The position numbers were made by a program, and so were the translations under genes. From NCBI RefSeq assembly GCF_014145675.1, contig NZ_JACGZW010000021.1, forward strand, positions 1 through 64,000: DNA of 64,000 bases, given 5' to 3'. The stretch is from Amycolatopsis dendrobii. Its GTDB lineage: Bacteria; Actinomycetota; Actinomycetes; Mycobacteriales; Pseudonocardiaceae. Every line of letters starts with the position of its first letter. Position 1 is the first letter of the stretch. The notes beneath the pieces were generated by a model. That model was not told the DNA's origin, ran no database searches, and saw only the letters and a program-made list of their open reading frames with translations. Positions 23,869-32,507 of the stretch are shown here, piece after piece.

Positions 23869-24678
23869 CTAGATCCGGCCGCCGCTGGAGCTGTCGCCGC
23901 CGGAAAGCCGCTGTGCCAGGTAAACCGGCACCGTCGAGACGATGATCAGCACCGCCGCGACCACGTTGACCACCGGGGCCTGGTTCGGGCGGAACAGGTT
24001 GTTGTAGATCCAGATCGGCAGCGTTTCCATGCCGGTGCCAAGGGTGAAGGTCGTCACGATGATCTCGTCGAACGACAACGCGAACGCCAGCAAACCGCCT
24101 GCCAGCAAAGCGGATCGCAGCATCGGGAACGTCACCAGGCGGAACGTCGTCATGCCGTCCGCGCCGAGGTCCATGGACGCTTCTTCGAGATTCCCGCCCA
24201 TCCGGCGCAACCGGGCGACCACGTTGTTGAACACCACCACGATGCAGAACGTGGCGTGCGCGATGATCGCCGTCATCAGGCCGAGATCGAGGCCGAAGAT
24301 CGTGCGGAACGCGTTGTTCAGCGCGATGCCGGTGACGATGCCGGGAAGCGCGATCGGCAGGATCACCAGCAGCGACAACGAGTTGCGCCCGAAGAACCGG
24401 TACTTCTGCAATGCGAACGCGGCCATCGTGCCGAGCACCAAAGCGATCGCGGTCGCCGAGAGCCCGGCGATGACGCTGGTCCACAAGGCGTGCAGGGCGC
24501 CCTCGTTGGTGATCGCCCGGCCCCACCATTCCAGGGTGAAGCTCTTGGGCGGCCAGCCGAACGTGGTGTCGGCGTTGACCGAGTTCAGCAGGACCACCAG
24601 CAGCGGGAAATAGATCACCGCGAATCCGATGCCGAGCGCGGTCCACAACAGCACCCGGGCGGGTTTCGACATCCGCAC
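23869..24678 (-). CDS. ABC transporter permease, PotC-like
   Basis: Second membrane subunit of a polyamine-type ABC importer (269 residues, six helices). The cytoplasmic coupling loop that docks on the ATPase is visible as EEASMDLGADGMTTFRLVTFPML near 175-197, and the start FPLLVVLLNSVN fits PotC/PotI. GTG 24678 has GGAG 6 bases upstream; an ATG two codons later is the alternative. It starts 9 bases after the first permease gene, so they are cotranscribed. The protein ends in a short serine/glycine-rich tail. The substrate is inferred from the operon (polyamine catabolic dehydrogenase upstream). Confidence 0.88.
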   Translation of the reverse strand: MRMSKPARVLLWTALGIGFAVIYFPLLVVLLNSVNADTTFGWPPKSFTLEWWGRAITNEGALHALWTSVIAGLSATAIALVLGTMAAFALQKYRFFGRNSLSLLVILPIALPGIVTGIALNNAFRTIFGLDLGLMTAIIAHATFCIVVVFNNVVARLRRMGGNLEEASMDLGADGMTTFRLVTFPMLRSALLAGGLLAFALSFDEIIVTTFTLGTGMETLPIWIYNNLFRPNQAPVVNVVAAVLIIVSTVPVYLAQRLSGGDSSSGGRI

Positions 24679-24687
24679 GGTGGTCTC

Positions 24688-25569
24688 CTAGAGGTTGTCC
24701 AGCGCACCGGTGCGACGCACCGCGGCCAGGTAGACGAGCATGATCACGACCGGAACCGTCGCGACGGTCGCGGCGAACGGCAGGTTGTTGGCCGCGCCGA
24801 TGTTGTCGTACACGACGTTGCCGAGCATCTGCGAAGTACCGCCGACGATCTTCACCGCGATGTAGTCGCCGAGCGACAGCGAGAAGGTGAAGATCGAACC
24901 CGCGACGATCGCCGGGAACGTCAGCGGCAGGATCACCGAACGGAACGTGCGGAACGATTTCGCGCCGAGGTCGCCGGAAGCGTCCACCAAGGACGTCGGA
25001 AGCTTTTCGAGGCCCGCGTAGATCGGCAGGATCATGTACGGGAGCCAGAGGTAGGACAGCGTGATCACGGTCGCGGTGACACCGTATCCCGGGCCGGAGA
25101 TGCCGAGCGGGTTCAGCAGCCAGTTGAGGACTCCGTTGCCGGACAACAGGGTCCGCCACGCGTACGCCTTCACCAGGTAGCTCGCCCACAGCGGCGTCAT
25201 CACCATGATCACCAGCAGCCGCTGCGCCCGCGGCGAGGCGAGTTTGGCCATGGCGAACGCCATCGGGAACGCGATCACCGCGTCGATCACGGTCACCAGC
25301 AGCGCGATGCCGACGGTGCGGAACGTGATCGTGCGATAAACGGAATCACTGAAAAGAGTGACAAAGTTGTCGAAGGACCAGTCGGTGACCACCTTGCCGG
25401 TGAAGACGTCGGTGGACCAGAAGGCCGTGATGAAGAGGGCGGCGAGCGCGCCGAGGTAGGCCAGGCCGAGCCAGAGCATCGGCGCGGTGAGGAGAAGTCC
25501 GAGGCGCAGCTTGGGTTTGCGGTGGAAGAAAGCCGAGATGCGGTGACTCGGCGGGCTCACGGCGGTCAT
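24688..25569 (-). CDS. ABC transporter permease, PotB-like
   Basis: First membrane subunit of the same importer: 293 residues, six helices and the coupling loop DASGDLGAKSFRTFRSVILPL near 197-217. The region ALFITAFWSTDVFTGKVVTDWSFDNF after the first helix fits PotB/PotH. ATG 25569 is the only reasonable start. A 126-base gap with two strong hairpins separates it from the upstream binding-protein gene, so its expression is probably lower than that of the binding protein. Confidence 0.88.
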   Translation of the reverse strand: MTAVSPPSHRISAFFHRKPKLRLGLLLTAPMLWLGLAYLGALAALFITAFWSTDVFTGKVVTDWSFDNFVTLFSDSVYRTITFRTVGIALLVTVIDAVIAFPMAFAMAKLASPRAQRLLVIMVMTPLWASYLVKAYAWRTLLSGNGVLNWLLNPLGISGPGYGVTATVITLSYLWLPYMILPIYAGLEKLPTSLVDASGDLGAKSFRTFRSVILPLTFPAIVAGSIFTFSLSLGDYIAVKIVGGTSQMLGNVVYDNIGAANNLPFAATVATVPVVIMLVYLAAVRRTGALDNL

Positions 25570-25607
25570 GTCTTAGCGCTTTCGGGTGTGGAAGGGAGAA
25601 AAGCCGA

Positions 25608-25688
25608 GGGCTGCGGGAACATTGGGGAGGGCCCGCAGCCCCCGGCGGGCTCGCGGATGCCGGCGCGGTGGGTACCGGCATCCGCGAG
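25608..25688 (-). terminator. Two tandem hairpins between binding protein and permease genes
   Basis: Hairpin one pairs 25608-25617 with 25632-25641 (10 bases) and hairpin two pairs 25650-25663 with 25675-25688 (14 bases), both exact. They lie inside an operon, directly downstream of the binding-protein stop, so they probably attenuate read-through or protect the upstream mRNA rather than end transcription fully. Confidence 0.6.
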
Positions 25689-25695
25689 AGTCACA

Positions 25696-26904
25696 TCAAC
25701 CCTTGATCTCGGTCCAGGCCCGGGTCCAGTCGCCGTAGTCCTTGCACTTGACGTCCGTGCGGCCGTCGAGGCACTGCGGGATCGGCGTGGTCCAGTACTG
25801 GATCTTGGCGGCGTACGCGGCGTCGTTGGCGTGGTAGGTGTCGCACAGCGACTTGTCCTTGAACTCAGCACAGGCCTTGGAGTTCGCCGGGGCCTCCCCG
25901 AAGTACTCGGCGACCTGGGCGTTCACCTTCGGGCTCGTGATGTAGTCCATCCACTTGTACGCACACGTCTTGTGCTGCGACTTCGCGGAGACCATCCAGG
26001 TGTCCGACCAGCCGGTCGCACCCTCGCTCGGCACCGTGGCCGCGACCGGCGCGCCCTCGCTCTTCGCGAGGTTCACCGTCACCTGCCAGGCCGTGCCGAT
26101 CACGCCGTCGCCGCTCTTGAGCGACTGCGTTTCCTTGAGGTAGTCCGACCAGTACTCCTCGACCAGCGGGCGCTGCTTCTTGAGCAGGTCCGTGGCGGCC
26201 TTGAACTGCTTGTCGTCCAAGGCGTACGGGTTCTTGATGCCGAGGTCGGGCTGGTGCGCCATCAGGTACAGCGCGGCGTCGGCGATGTAGATCGGCGAGT
26301 CGTAGGCGATGACCTTGCCCTTGAACTGCGACTTCTCGTCGAACATCGGCGACCACGACTTCGGCTCCGGCTGCACCTTGTCGGTGCGGTAGGCCAGGAC
26401 GTTCGCGCCCCAGCCGTGCGGGATGCCGTAGGCGACGTTGTTGACGCTGTTCCACGACTTGTTCTTGAGGAACGGGTAAATGTCGTTGTAGTTCGGGACG
26501 AGCGCGGTGTTGACCGGCTCGACGTCACCCGAGGCGACCAGCCGCAGCGAGGCGTCGCCGGACGCGGACACCACGTCGTACTGCCCGGTCTTCATCAGCG
26601 TCACGGCCTCGTCCGAGGTGCCGAACGGCTTGACGTTGACCTTGCATCCGGTCTGCTGCTCGAACGGCGTGACCCAGTTGACCTTCGGGTCGTTCGAGCC
26701 GTTTTCCGCGTAACCGGGCCACGCGAGCACGTTCAGCTGGCCTTCCGGCTGTCCGAGCTGCGTCAGCGCGTTCAGCTTCGGCGGCGTGAAGCCCTGTGCG
26801 CCCGGCGCCGACCCCGCTTTGGAGTCGGAGCCCGAGGTGCCGCAGGCAGCGAGCAGGAGGCTTACGCCGCACAGTCCTGCGAGCAGCGTCTTCCTGTTCT
26901 TCAT
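25696..26904 (-). CDS. Polyamine-type ABC transporter substrate-binding lipoprotein
   Basis: A 402-residue lipoprotein with a KNRK signal and lipobox LLAAC (Cys21). The mature protein is a PotD/PotF-like two-lobed binding protein: NVLAWPGYAENG, FEQQTGCKVNVKPFGTSDEAVTLMKTGQYDVVSASGD, NVAYGIPHGWGANVLAYRTDKV and KWMDYITSPKVNAQVAEYFGEAPAN are typical. Family members bind spermidine, putrescine or related cations outside the membrane. ATG 26904 has a GGAAGG about 13 bases upstream, rather far. It lies 26 bases after the ATPase gene and before the hairpin pair. Three cysteine-rich patches near the C-terminus suggest disulphides. Confidence 0.88.
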   Translation of the reverse strand: MKNRKTLLAGLCGVSLLLAACGTSGSDSKAGSAPGAQGFTPPKLNALTQLGQPEGQLNVLAWPGYAENGSNDPKVNWVTPFEQQTGCKVNVKPFGTSDEAVTLMKTGQYDVVSASGDASLRLVASGDVEPVNTALVPNYNDIYPFLKNKSWNSVNNVAYGIPHGWGANVLAYRTDKVQPEPKSWSPMFDEKSQFKGKVIAYDSPIYIADAALYLMAHQPDLGIKNPYALDDKQFKAATDLLKKQRPLVEEYWSDYLKETQSLKSGDGVIGTAWQVTVNLAKSEGAPVAATVPSEGATGWSDTWMVSAKSQHKTCAYKWMDYITSPKVNAQVAEYFGEAPANSKACAEFKDKSLCDTYHANDAAYAAKIQYWTTPIPQCLDGRTDVKCKDYGDWTRAWTEIKG

Positions 26905-26930
26905 AGCGAGAGAAACCTTCCCGTGAGGAA

Positions 26931-28007
26931 CTAGCCGGCTTCGGGGACCCGGAAACTGTGTTCGCGGCGCCAGCGCAGGCGGACGCGACCGTCGGCGAAC
27001 TCGGTCGGCTCGCTGGTGTTCTGGCGGACAACGGACAATTGGCCCCCGGCATCGAGCGCGACAGCGTAGCGCACCGTCGAACCGGCATAAACGACATCCG
27101 TAACCGAACCGGTCGCAGAAGTCTCTCCGGGACCGGCCGGAGACGCAAGGTCTCCGTCGATGCGGATCTTCTCCGGCCGGATGCTGTAGACGCCCGGCCT
27201 GCCGATCACCGCCTCGGCGCTGCGCCCGCTGAGCAGGTTCGATGTGCCGACAAACCCTGCTACGAAAGCACTTGCCGGGCGCTCGTAAACTTCGACCGGA
27301 GTACCGACCTGTTCGATCCGGCCCGCGTTGAACACGGCGATCCGGTCGCTCATGGTGAGCGCCTCGTCCTGATCGTGGGTGACGAAGACGAAGGTGATGC
27401 CGACCTCGCGCTGGATCTGCTTGAGCTCGACCTGCATGGTCTGGCGCAGCTTCAGGTCAAGTGCGCCAAGGGGTTCATCCAAAAGCAACACTTTCGGGTG
27501 ATTTACGAGAGCGCGGGCGAGCGCGACCCGCTGGCGCTGCCCACCGGACATCTGCGACGGCTTGCGGTCGCCGAAGTCCTCCAGCCGCACCGTGCGCAGC
27601 GCTTCCTTCGCACGGTCGCGGCGCTGCGCTTTCGCGACCCGCTTGACTTTCAGGCCGTACTCCACGTTCTGCTGCACCGTCATGTGCGGGAAGAGCGCGT
27701 AGTCCTGGAAAACCGTGTTGACGTCGCGGTCGAACGGAGCCAGTTGGCTGACGTCCTTGCCTTCGAGTTCGATCGTGCCCGCGGTGGGCAGTTCGAACCC
27801 GGCGATCATCCGCAGCACGGTGGTCTTTCCGGAACCGGACGGGCCGAGCATCGAGAAGAACTCGCCGGGCGGGATGTCGAGGTCGACCCCGTCCACGGCG
27901 CGCACCTTGTCGAAGTGCTTTTCCAGTCCGGTGAGCCGGATCGCCGGCTGTCCGGTCTGCGGACGCCTTCCCGGCGGCCGGGTCTCGGCGGGGGCTTGAT
28001 GGGGCAT
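26931..28007 (-). CDS. ABC transporter ATP-binding protein, PotA-like
   Basis: ATPase of the polyamine-type importer, 358 residues. Visible: Walker A GPSGSGKTT, Q-loop FQDYALFPHM, signature MSGGQRQRVALARAL, Walker B LLLDEPLGALD, the H-loop VTHDQDEA and a C-terminal TOBE-like regulatory domain (SIRPEKI onward). ATG 28007 is preceded by GGAAGG at good spacing; the open frame upstream is not supported. It starts 32 bases after the dehydrogenase stop, second in a five-gene unit dehydrogenase-ATPase-binding protein-permease-permease. Confidence 0.92.
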   Translation of the reverse strand: MPHQAPAETRPPGRRPQTGQPAIRLTGLEKHFDKVRAVDGVDLDIPPGEFFSMLGPSGSGKTTVLRMIAGFELPTAGTIELEGKDVSQLAPFDRDVNTVFQDYALFPHMTVQQNVEYGLKVKRVAKAQRRDRAKEALRTVRLEDFGDRKPSQMSGGQRQRVALARALVNHPKVLLLDEPLGALDLKLRQTMQVELKQIQREVGITFVFVTHDQDEALTMSDRIAVFNAGRIEQVGTPVEVYERPASAFVAGFVGTSNLLSGRSAEAVIGRPGVYSIRPEKIRIDGDLASPAGPGETSATGSVTDVVYAGSTVRYAVALDAGGQLSVVRQNTSEPTEFADGRVRLRWRREHSFRVPEAG

Positions 28008-28039
28008 GACAGGCCTTCCGATGGATCTGGTCACGACGG

Positions 28040-29455
28040 CTACAGCGCACTCATCACGTGCTTGACGCGGGTGTAGTCCTCCAGGCCGTACAGCGAGAGG
28101 TCCTTGCCGTAGCCGGACCGCTTGAACCCGCCGTGCGGCATCTCGGCCACGAGCGGAATGTGCGTGTTGATCCACACGCATCCGAAGTCGAGCTTCGCCG
28201 AGAACTTCATGGCGCGCTGGTGGTCCTTGGTCCACACCGAGGAGGCGAGACCGTAGGGAACCCCGTTGGCGTGCTTGAGCGCTTCGTCGTCCTCGGTGAA
28301 CCGCTGGACCGTGATGACCGGGCCGAAGACCTCGTTCTGGATGATCTCGTCGTCCTGGCGGAGACCGGAAACCACGGTGGCCTCGTAGAAATAGCCCTCG
28401 TCGCCGGATCGCCGTCCTCCACAGTGGACGGTCGCGTGCTCCGGCAGCCGGTCGATGAACCCGGAGACCTTTTCCAGCTGTGCGGCGTTGTTGAGCGGAC
28501 CGAAGGCGACGTCCTCGCCCGTGCCGGTCTTGTTCGCCTCGGCCTGGCGGGTGAGCGCGTTGACGAAAGTGTCGTGCACGTCGTCATGGACCAGCACGCG
28601 AGTGGCGGCCGTGCAATCCTGGCCCGCGTTGAAATACCCGGCCGCGGCAATGGCTTCGGCGGCCGCTTCGAGATCGGCGTCCGGGAACACGATCACCGGT
28701 GCCTTGCCGCCGAGTTCGAGGTGCACGCGCTTGACGTCGTGCGCCGCCGAGCCGGCGACCTCGATGCCCGCTCGCACCGAACCGGTGATCGACACCATCG
28801 CCGGAATGTCGTGCTCCACCAACGCCCGTCCGGTGTCCCGGTCGCCGCAGATCACGTTGAACACGCCCGCGGGCAGGTGCTCGCCGCAGATCTCGGCGAG
28901 CAGCAGCGTGGAGGCGGGCGTGGTGTCGGACGGCTTGAGCACGATGGTGTTGCCCGCGGCGAGCGCGGGCGCGATCTTCCAGATCGCCATCATCAGCGGG
29001 TAGTTCCATGGCGTCACCTGCGCGCAGACGCCGACCGGTTCGCGGCGGATGAACGACGTGTGGCCTTCCATGTACTCGCCTGCCGAGCGGCCTTCGAGCA
29101 CGCGCGCGGCACCGGCGAAGAAGCGCACCTGGTCGATGACCGCGGGCAGCTCCTCCTCCATGGTCAGCGCGAAGGGCTTGCCGGTGTCCTGCGCTTCGAC
29201 GCGGATGATCTCCTCGCCGCGCGCCTCGAGCGCGTCAGCGATCTTCAGCAATGCGAGCTGCCGCTGCGCCGGGGTGGTCTCGCGCCAGCTTTCGAACGCT
29301 TCCGCGGCGACCTTCAGCGCGCGGTCCACGTCCTCGGCGCCGGCCACCGGCGCGGTGCAGTACGCACGGCCGGTAACCGGGTCGACGATTTCCGCGACCT
29401 TTCCGGACAGCGAGTCGACGTAGGTCCCGCCGACGTAGTGCTTCAACTCCTGCAC
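28040..29455 (-). CDS. Aldehyde dehydrogenase, gamma-aminobutyraldehyde dehydrogenase type
   Basis: NAD(P)-dependent oxidation of an aldehyde to the acid; by similarity to the PatD/YdcW group and by context, probably 4-aminobutyraldehyde to GABA in putrescine breakdown. 471 residues with the Rossmann region TPWNYPLMM, Glu247 in LELGGK and the catalytic Cys281 in NAGQDC, plus the late EVFGPV and PHGGFKRSGYG motifs. I chose GTG 29455 because GGAGG lies 7 bases upstream and the conserved QELKHYVGG begins there; a longer ATG frame lacks such a site. First gene of the transporter unit, divergent from the FadR-type regulator, with an AT-rich palindromic region between. Confidence 0.9.
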   Translation of the reverse strand: MQELKHYVGGTYVDSLSGKVAEIVDPVTGRAYCTAPVAGAEDVDRALKVAAEAFESWRETTPAQRQLALLKIADALEARGEEIIRVEAQDTGKPFALTMEEELPAVIDQVRFFAGAARVLEGRSAGEYMEGHTSFIRREPVGVCAQVTPWNYPLMMAIWKIAPALAAGNTIVLKPSDTTPASTLLLAEICGEHLPAGVFNVICGDRDTGRALVEHDIPAMVSITGSVRAGIEVAGSAAHDVKRVHLELGGKAPVIVFPDADLEAAAEAIAAAGYFNAGQDCTAATRVLVHDDVHDTFVNALTRQAEANKTGTGEDVAFGPLNNAAQLEKVSGFIDRLPEHATVHCGGRRSGDEGYFYEATVVSGLRQDDEIIQNEVFGPVITVQRFTEDDEALKHANGVPYGLASSVWTKDHQRAMKFSAKLDFGCVWINTHIPLVAEMPHGGFKRSGYGKDLSLYGLEDYTRVKHVMSAL

Positions 29456-29485
29456 GCGTGCGCCTCCTGACTCTCCGTGGCAGGA

Positions 29486-29509
29486 TGAAACATATAACTC
29501 CATATTTCA
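29486..29509. promoter_or_regulatory. AT-rich imperfect palindrome, candidate operator of FadR-type regulator
   Basis: TGAAA-C-ATAT, six bases, ATAT-TTCA form an imperfect dyad in otherwise GC-rich DNA, 31 bases upstream of the dehydrogenase start and 60 bases upstream of the regulator start. It is placed to control both divergent genes. Confidence 0.5.
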
Positions 29510-29568
29510 AATGACAAGGCCCTGGGGCAGGATTGGCTCCAACGGATGCCGAGACGGGTGGACCAACG

Positions 29569-30312
29569 ATGCGCAAGGAGATGTCGAACAGCGCACGACT
29601 GGCGATGTTCGCTCCGCTTGAACAGGTGGGGCGCGCGGAAGCGGTCGCGGCGCGGCTGTTCGACGCCATCACGCTCGGTCTCCTCGACGACGCCGAGCAG
29701 TTGCCGAGCGAGGCCGAACTCGCCGCGCAGTTCCGCGTCTCCACGGTCACCGTGCGCGAGGCGCTCGCGGTGCTGCGGCAGCAGGGTCTCGTCGAAACGC
29801 GGCGCGGACGCGGTGGCGGCAGCTTCGTGCGCACCCCGGACTGGCCCGCACAGAGCTCGTGGGCCGAACGCCTGCGATTGGTCTCAATGGCTGAACTTCG
29901 CGACTTCGGCGACCACTACCTCGCCGTCGCGGGCTCGGCCGCGAAGCTCGCCGCGGAACGCAGCACTCCCGAAGATCTCGAACGGCTGCGCCTCACCGCG
30001 GAAGACCTCCTCGGCGCGAGCGGCCCCGACGCGACCCGCGCGGAACGGCACTTCCACCTCGAAGTCGCGGCCGCCGCACAGTCCCCGCGGCTCACCAACC
30101 AGGAAGTTCAGCTGCAGAGCGAACACGGCGTACTGCTGTGGGCGCCCCTCGGCGACAAGGAAACCTGCCGCGGGTCCTACGCTGAGCACCTGGCGATCGT
30201 CTCCGCGATCGCCTCGGCCGACGGCGACCGGGCGCGCGCCTTGACCGAAGACCACCTCCTCGGAGCGCTCGACCGGCTCGCGGATCTGCACCTGACCCTC
30301 GAAACGCCGTAA
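29569..30312 (+). CDS. FadR-family (GntR superfamily) transcriptional regulator
   Basis: A 247-residue regulator. The N-terminal winged helix has LPSEAELAAQFRVSTVTVREALAVLRQQGLVETRRGRGGGSFV near residues 47-90, the diagnostic GntR pattern. The C-terminal part (from about 105) is an all-helical FCD-type ligand domain with RHFHLEVAAAAQS and a late YAEHLAIVSAIASAD segment that would supply metal-binding histidines. The start could be ATG 29569 or ATG 29581 (directly after AAGGAG); neither has ideal spacing. It is divergent from the polyamine uptake/oxidation unit and followed by the Cache gene after 32 bases. Control of the divergent unit by a polyamine-derived ligand is inferred. Confidence 0.85.
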   Translation: MRKEMSNSARLAMFAPLEQVGRAEAVAARLFDAITLGLLDDAEQLPSEAELAAQFRVSTVTVREALAVLRQQGLVETRRGRGGGSFVRTPDWPAQSSWAERLRLVSMAELRDFGDHYLAVAGSAAKLAAERSTPEDLERLRLTAEDLLGASGPDATRAERHFHLEVAAAAQSPRLTNQEVQLQSEHGVLLWAPLGDKETCRGSYAEHLAIVSAIASADGDRARALTEDHLLGALDRLADLHLTLETP

Positions 30313-30344
30313 GCTCCGATGACCCGCATCACGAGGTGAGCATC

Positions 30345-31085
30345 GTGACCGACACCCACACGCTGACCGGCGAAGAGGTAGTGACCCAGGTTTCCGCCCT
30401 CGTCGAGGAGATTTTCGCGCGCCTGAAGCCGGTTCTCGCCGCTGCCGAGACCCTGCTCGCCGAATCCGGCGACCTGTCCGCCGAAGCGCTGCACACGATC
30501 CGGCCGCAGGTCATCGAGGCGCTCGGCGGCCTGGTGGTCGGCGCGGGCTTCGTGAGCGCGCCGAATGTCCTTGCCGATCAAGAACTCGGCTTCGAATGGT
30601 GGACCTCGTGCCGCACCGACGACGGTTCGCCGGAACAGCTGTTCATCAGCCTCGATCCGGAGAGTCCCAATTTCCTTGACTACACGCGGCAATCCTGGTT
30701 CACCGTCCCGCGCGACAGCGGGCGGCGGCATGTCAATGGGCCATACGTGGACTATCTCTGCACCGACGAGTACACGCTGACCTTCACCGTTCCCGTTACG
30801 CGCGGTGAGGAATTCGCCGGAGTCGTTGGTGCGGACGTGTATGTGCGCGAGTTCGAGCGCACGGTGAGCCGGCGGCTGCGCGCACTCGGCCGGACGGCCG
30901 CGCTGCTGAACGCGCAGGGACGGGTGATCGTGTCGAACAGCGTGCGGAAGGCGACTGGGTCGCTGGTGCGCGAGATCGACGTGCCTGCCTGGTGGGCATC
31001 CGGCGCGGAACCGTATACGGCGCCGGGCGGGATGACGTTGCGGCGCTGCGGGGATTCGCCGATCACGCTGCTGGTCACGACCTGA
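30345..31085 (+). CDS. Soluble Cache-domain sensor-like protein
   Basis: A 246-residue protein without a signal peptide or membrane segment. The first 60 residues are helical (VTQVSALVEEIFARLKPVLAAAETLLAE), followed by a PAS-like Cache sensor fold with WWTSC, LDYTRQSWFTVPRDSGRRHVNGPYVDYLCTDEYTLTFTVPV and GVVGADVYVREFE, motifs of ligand-binding Cache (PDC) domains normally found outside the cell. A purely cytoplasmic Cache protein with no output domain is unusual; it may sense a pool metabolite and contact another protein. GTG 30345 is chosen because GAGGTGAG ends 4 bases upstream; GTG 30336 is possible. It overlaps the convergent PucR gene by 11 bases. Confidence 0.75.
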   Translation: MTDTHTLTGEEVVTQVSALVEEIFARLKPVLAAAETLLAESGDLSAEALHTIRPQVIEALGGLVVGAGFVSAPNVLADQELGFEWWTSCRTDDGSPEQLFISLDPESPNFLDYTRQSWFTVPRDSGRRHVNGPYVDYLCTDEYTLTFTVPVTRGEEFAGVVGADVYVREFERTVSRRLRALGRTAALLNAQGRVIVSNSVRKATGSLVREIDVPAWWASGAEPYTAPGGMTLRRCGDSPITLLVTT

Positions 31086-32493
31086 CCTGGAGCGCGAACC
31101 ACAATTCCGCGCGGACGCCCGGCGCGTCGAGGTCCCGGCCCAGCAGGTCGGCGGCTTTGGTGACGCGGTTGCGCAAGGTGTGCCGGTGCACGCCGAGCTT
31201 CGTCGCGGCGAGGTCCCAATGGCCGTGGTGTTCGAGCCAGCAGCGCAGCGACAGTTCCAGGTCGCCGCGGCCGGTCCGGTCGAATTCCCTTACCGGCGCG
31301 AGCAGCTGATCGGAAAACGCTTGCGCGGCTTGATGATCGACCAGGCCGAGGAGCCCGGCCCCGGCATGATCGGCGTAGCGCAGCATCGGCACGCGCTGGG
31401 TCCGTGCCGCTTCCGCTGCTTCTTCCGCTTGCCTTAACGCGGTCGGGAACTCTCCGGCGGACAGTCCACTGTGGAACTCTCCGGTCTCCGCGACGATCGC
31501 GCTTACCTCGTCGTTCTCCGCCAGGACGATCAACTTGTCCCCGCGATGCGCGGCGAACACCTGCCCGGCAAGGGTTTCCAGCCGTTCGTACAGGGTGTTT
31601 CGGGCGGCCTTGCTCCCTTTTACGGCCAGCACCGTCCACGGTTCCGGCGGAAGGTCGGGTACCACCTCGCGGGCCAGTTCGTCTTGTCCGGCGGCGAGCA
31701 GTTCCAGCACGCCGCTATGCAACTGCGACAGCGAAAGCCGCTGTGCGCGATCCTGTTCCAGGGCAAGGGAAAGCAGCGATACCGCGGTGTTGACGATATG
31801 CCGTCCGGTGCTGTCCAACGGTTCCGCAGTACCGACCGCCAGCGCACCCCGGGTGTGCAGAGTCTGGATGACGACCTCGTCGTCGCCATGCGAAACCACG
31901 CGCGTGCCCGCGCGAAGGCCGGTGACGTCCAGTCCGACGCTGCGCGCTTTGGCCGACGACGCCTCACGCACGCGTCCGGCGGAGTCGTAAAGCACGACCC
32001 AGCCGTCGATGAGCCTCGCGAGCCGCCGCACCACTCCCCCGGCACCGCTGCGCCCGACCGCGGTACGGGTCAACTCCTGCTGGGCGCGACCGATCCGCAC
32101 CGTCGCGGCGTACTCGTCGGCCGCGACCGACCGGGAGACCGCACGGGTGATCGCGATGAACGGCGTCTTCCTCGGCACCTCCAGTACCGGCAACCCGACC
32201 TCGTCAGCGACCGCCACCAACGCGTCCGGCACCTTCGCGTGGCTCAGCCCGACGCCGAAACCGAGCCCGGCGACATCCGCGTCGACGAGCCGCCGGACGT
32301 AAGGCGCGTACGTCGCGCTGTAGAGCGTCAAACCGGTCGTGAGCAGCAGTTCGCCGCCTTCGAGGAAGCTCTGCGGGTCAGTCAGCTCGGTGGGGTGCAC
32401 CCAGCCGATCGGGCGGTCCAGCCCGGCCTCGCCCGCGACCACGCGCAGGCCCAGCGCGGGTTCGGCGGCGAGGGCGCGCAGGGTGAGTGCCAT
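31075..32493 (-). CDS. PucR-family transcriptional regulator
   Basis: A 472-residue regulator. The N-terminal PucR sensor domain (about 1-125: LRVVAGEAGLDRPIGWVHPTEL, LLTTGLTL) is followed by a middle GGDEF-like/PAS-like region and the C-terminal PucR helix-turn-helix with HWDLAATKLGVHRHTLRNRV. The PucR-type GabR of Corynebacterium glutamicum controls GABA use, and this gene is divergent from gabT, so GABA-responsive control is likely. ATG 32493 is preferred over TTG 32502: a perfect TATAAT (32502-32507) ends 8 bases upstream, suggesting a leaderless transcript, and there is no Shine-Dalgarno site. Its 3' end overlaps the convergent Cache gene by 11 bases. Confidence 0.88.
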   Translation of the reverse strand: MALTLRALAAEPALGLRVVAGEAGLDRPIGWVHPTELTDPQSFLEGGELLLTTGLTLYSATYAPYVRRLVDADVAGLGFGVGLSHAKVPDALVAVADEVGLPVLEVPRKTPFIAITRAVSRSVAADEYAATVRIGRAQQELTRTAVGRSGAGGVVRRLARLIDGWVVLYDSAGRVREASSAKARSVGLDVTGLRAGTRVVSHGDDEVVIQTLHTRGALAVGTAEPLDSTGRHIVNTAVSLLSLALEQDRAQRLSLSQLHSGVLELLAAGQDELAREVVPDLPPEPWTVLAVKGSKAARNTLYERLETLAGQVFAAHRGDKLIVLAENDEVSAIVAETGEFHSGLSAGEFPTALRQAEEAAEAARTQRVPMLRYADHAGAGLLGLVDHQAAQAFSDQLLAPVREFDRTGRGDLELSLRCWLEHHGHWDLAATKLGVHRHTLRNRVTKAADLLGRDLDAPGVRAELWFALQVRS

Positions 32494-32501
32494 AACGGCC
32501 A

Positions 32502-32507
32502 ATTATA
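32502..32507 (-). promoter_or_regulatory. TATAAT -10 box of the PucR gene
   Basis: On the minus strand a perfect TATAAT ends 8 bases before ATG 32493. It sits inside an imperfect dyad whose ends are CCAA and TTGG (32499-32520), a plausible autoregulatory operator. No good -35 is seen, which fits activator-dependent use. Confidence 0.45.

Noticed and set aside
24256..26934. 892-codon plus-strand frame opposite the ABC transporter genes
   Set aside because: Antisense to three recognisable transporter genes, without a ribosome binding site or domain pattern.
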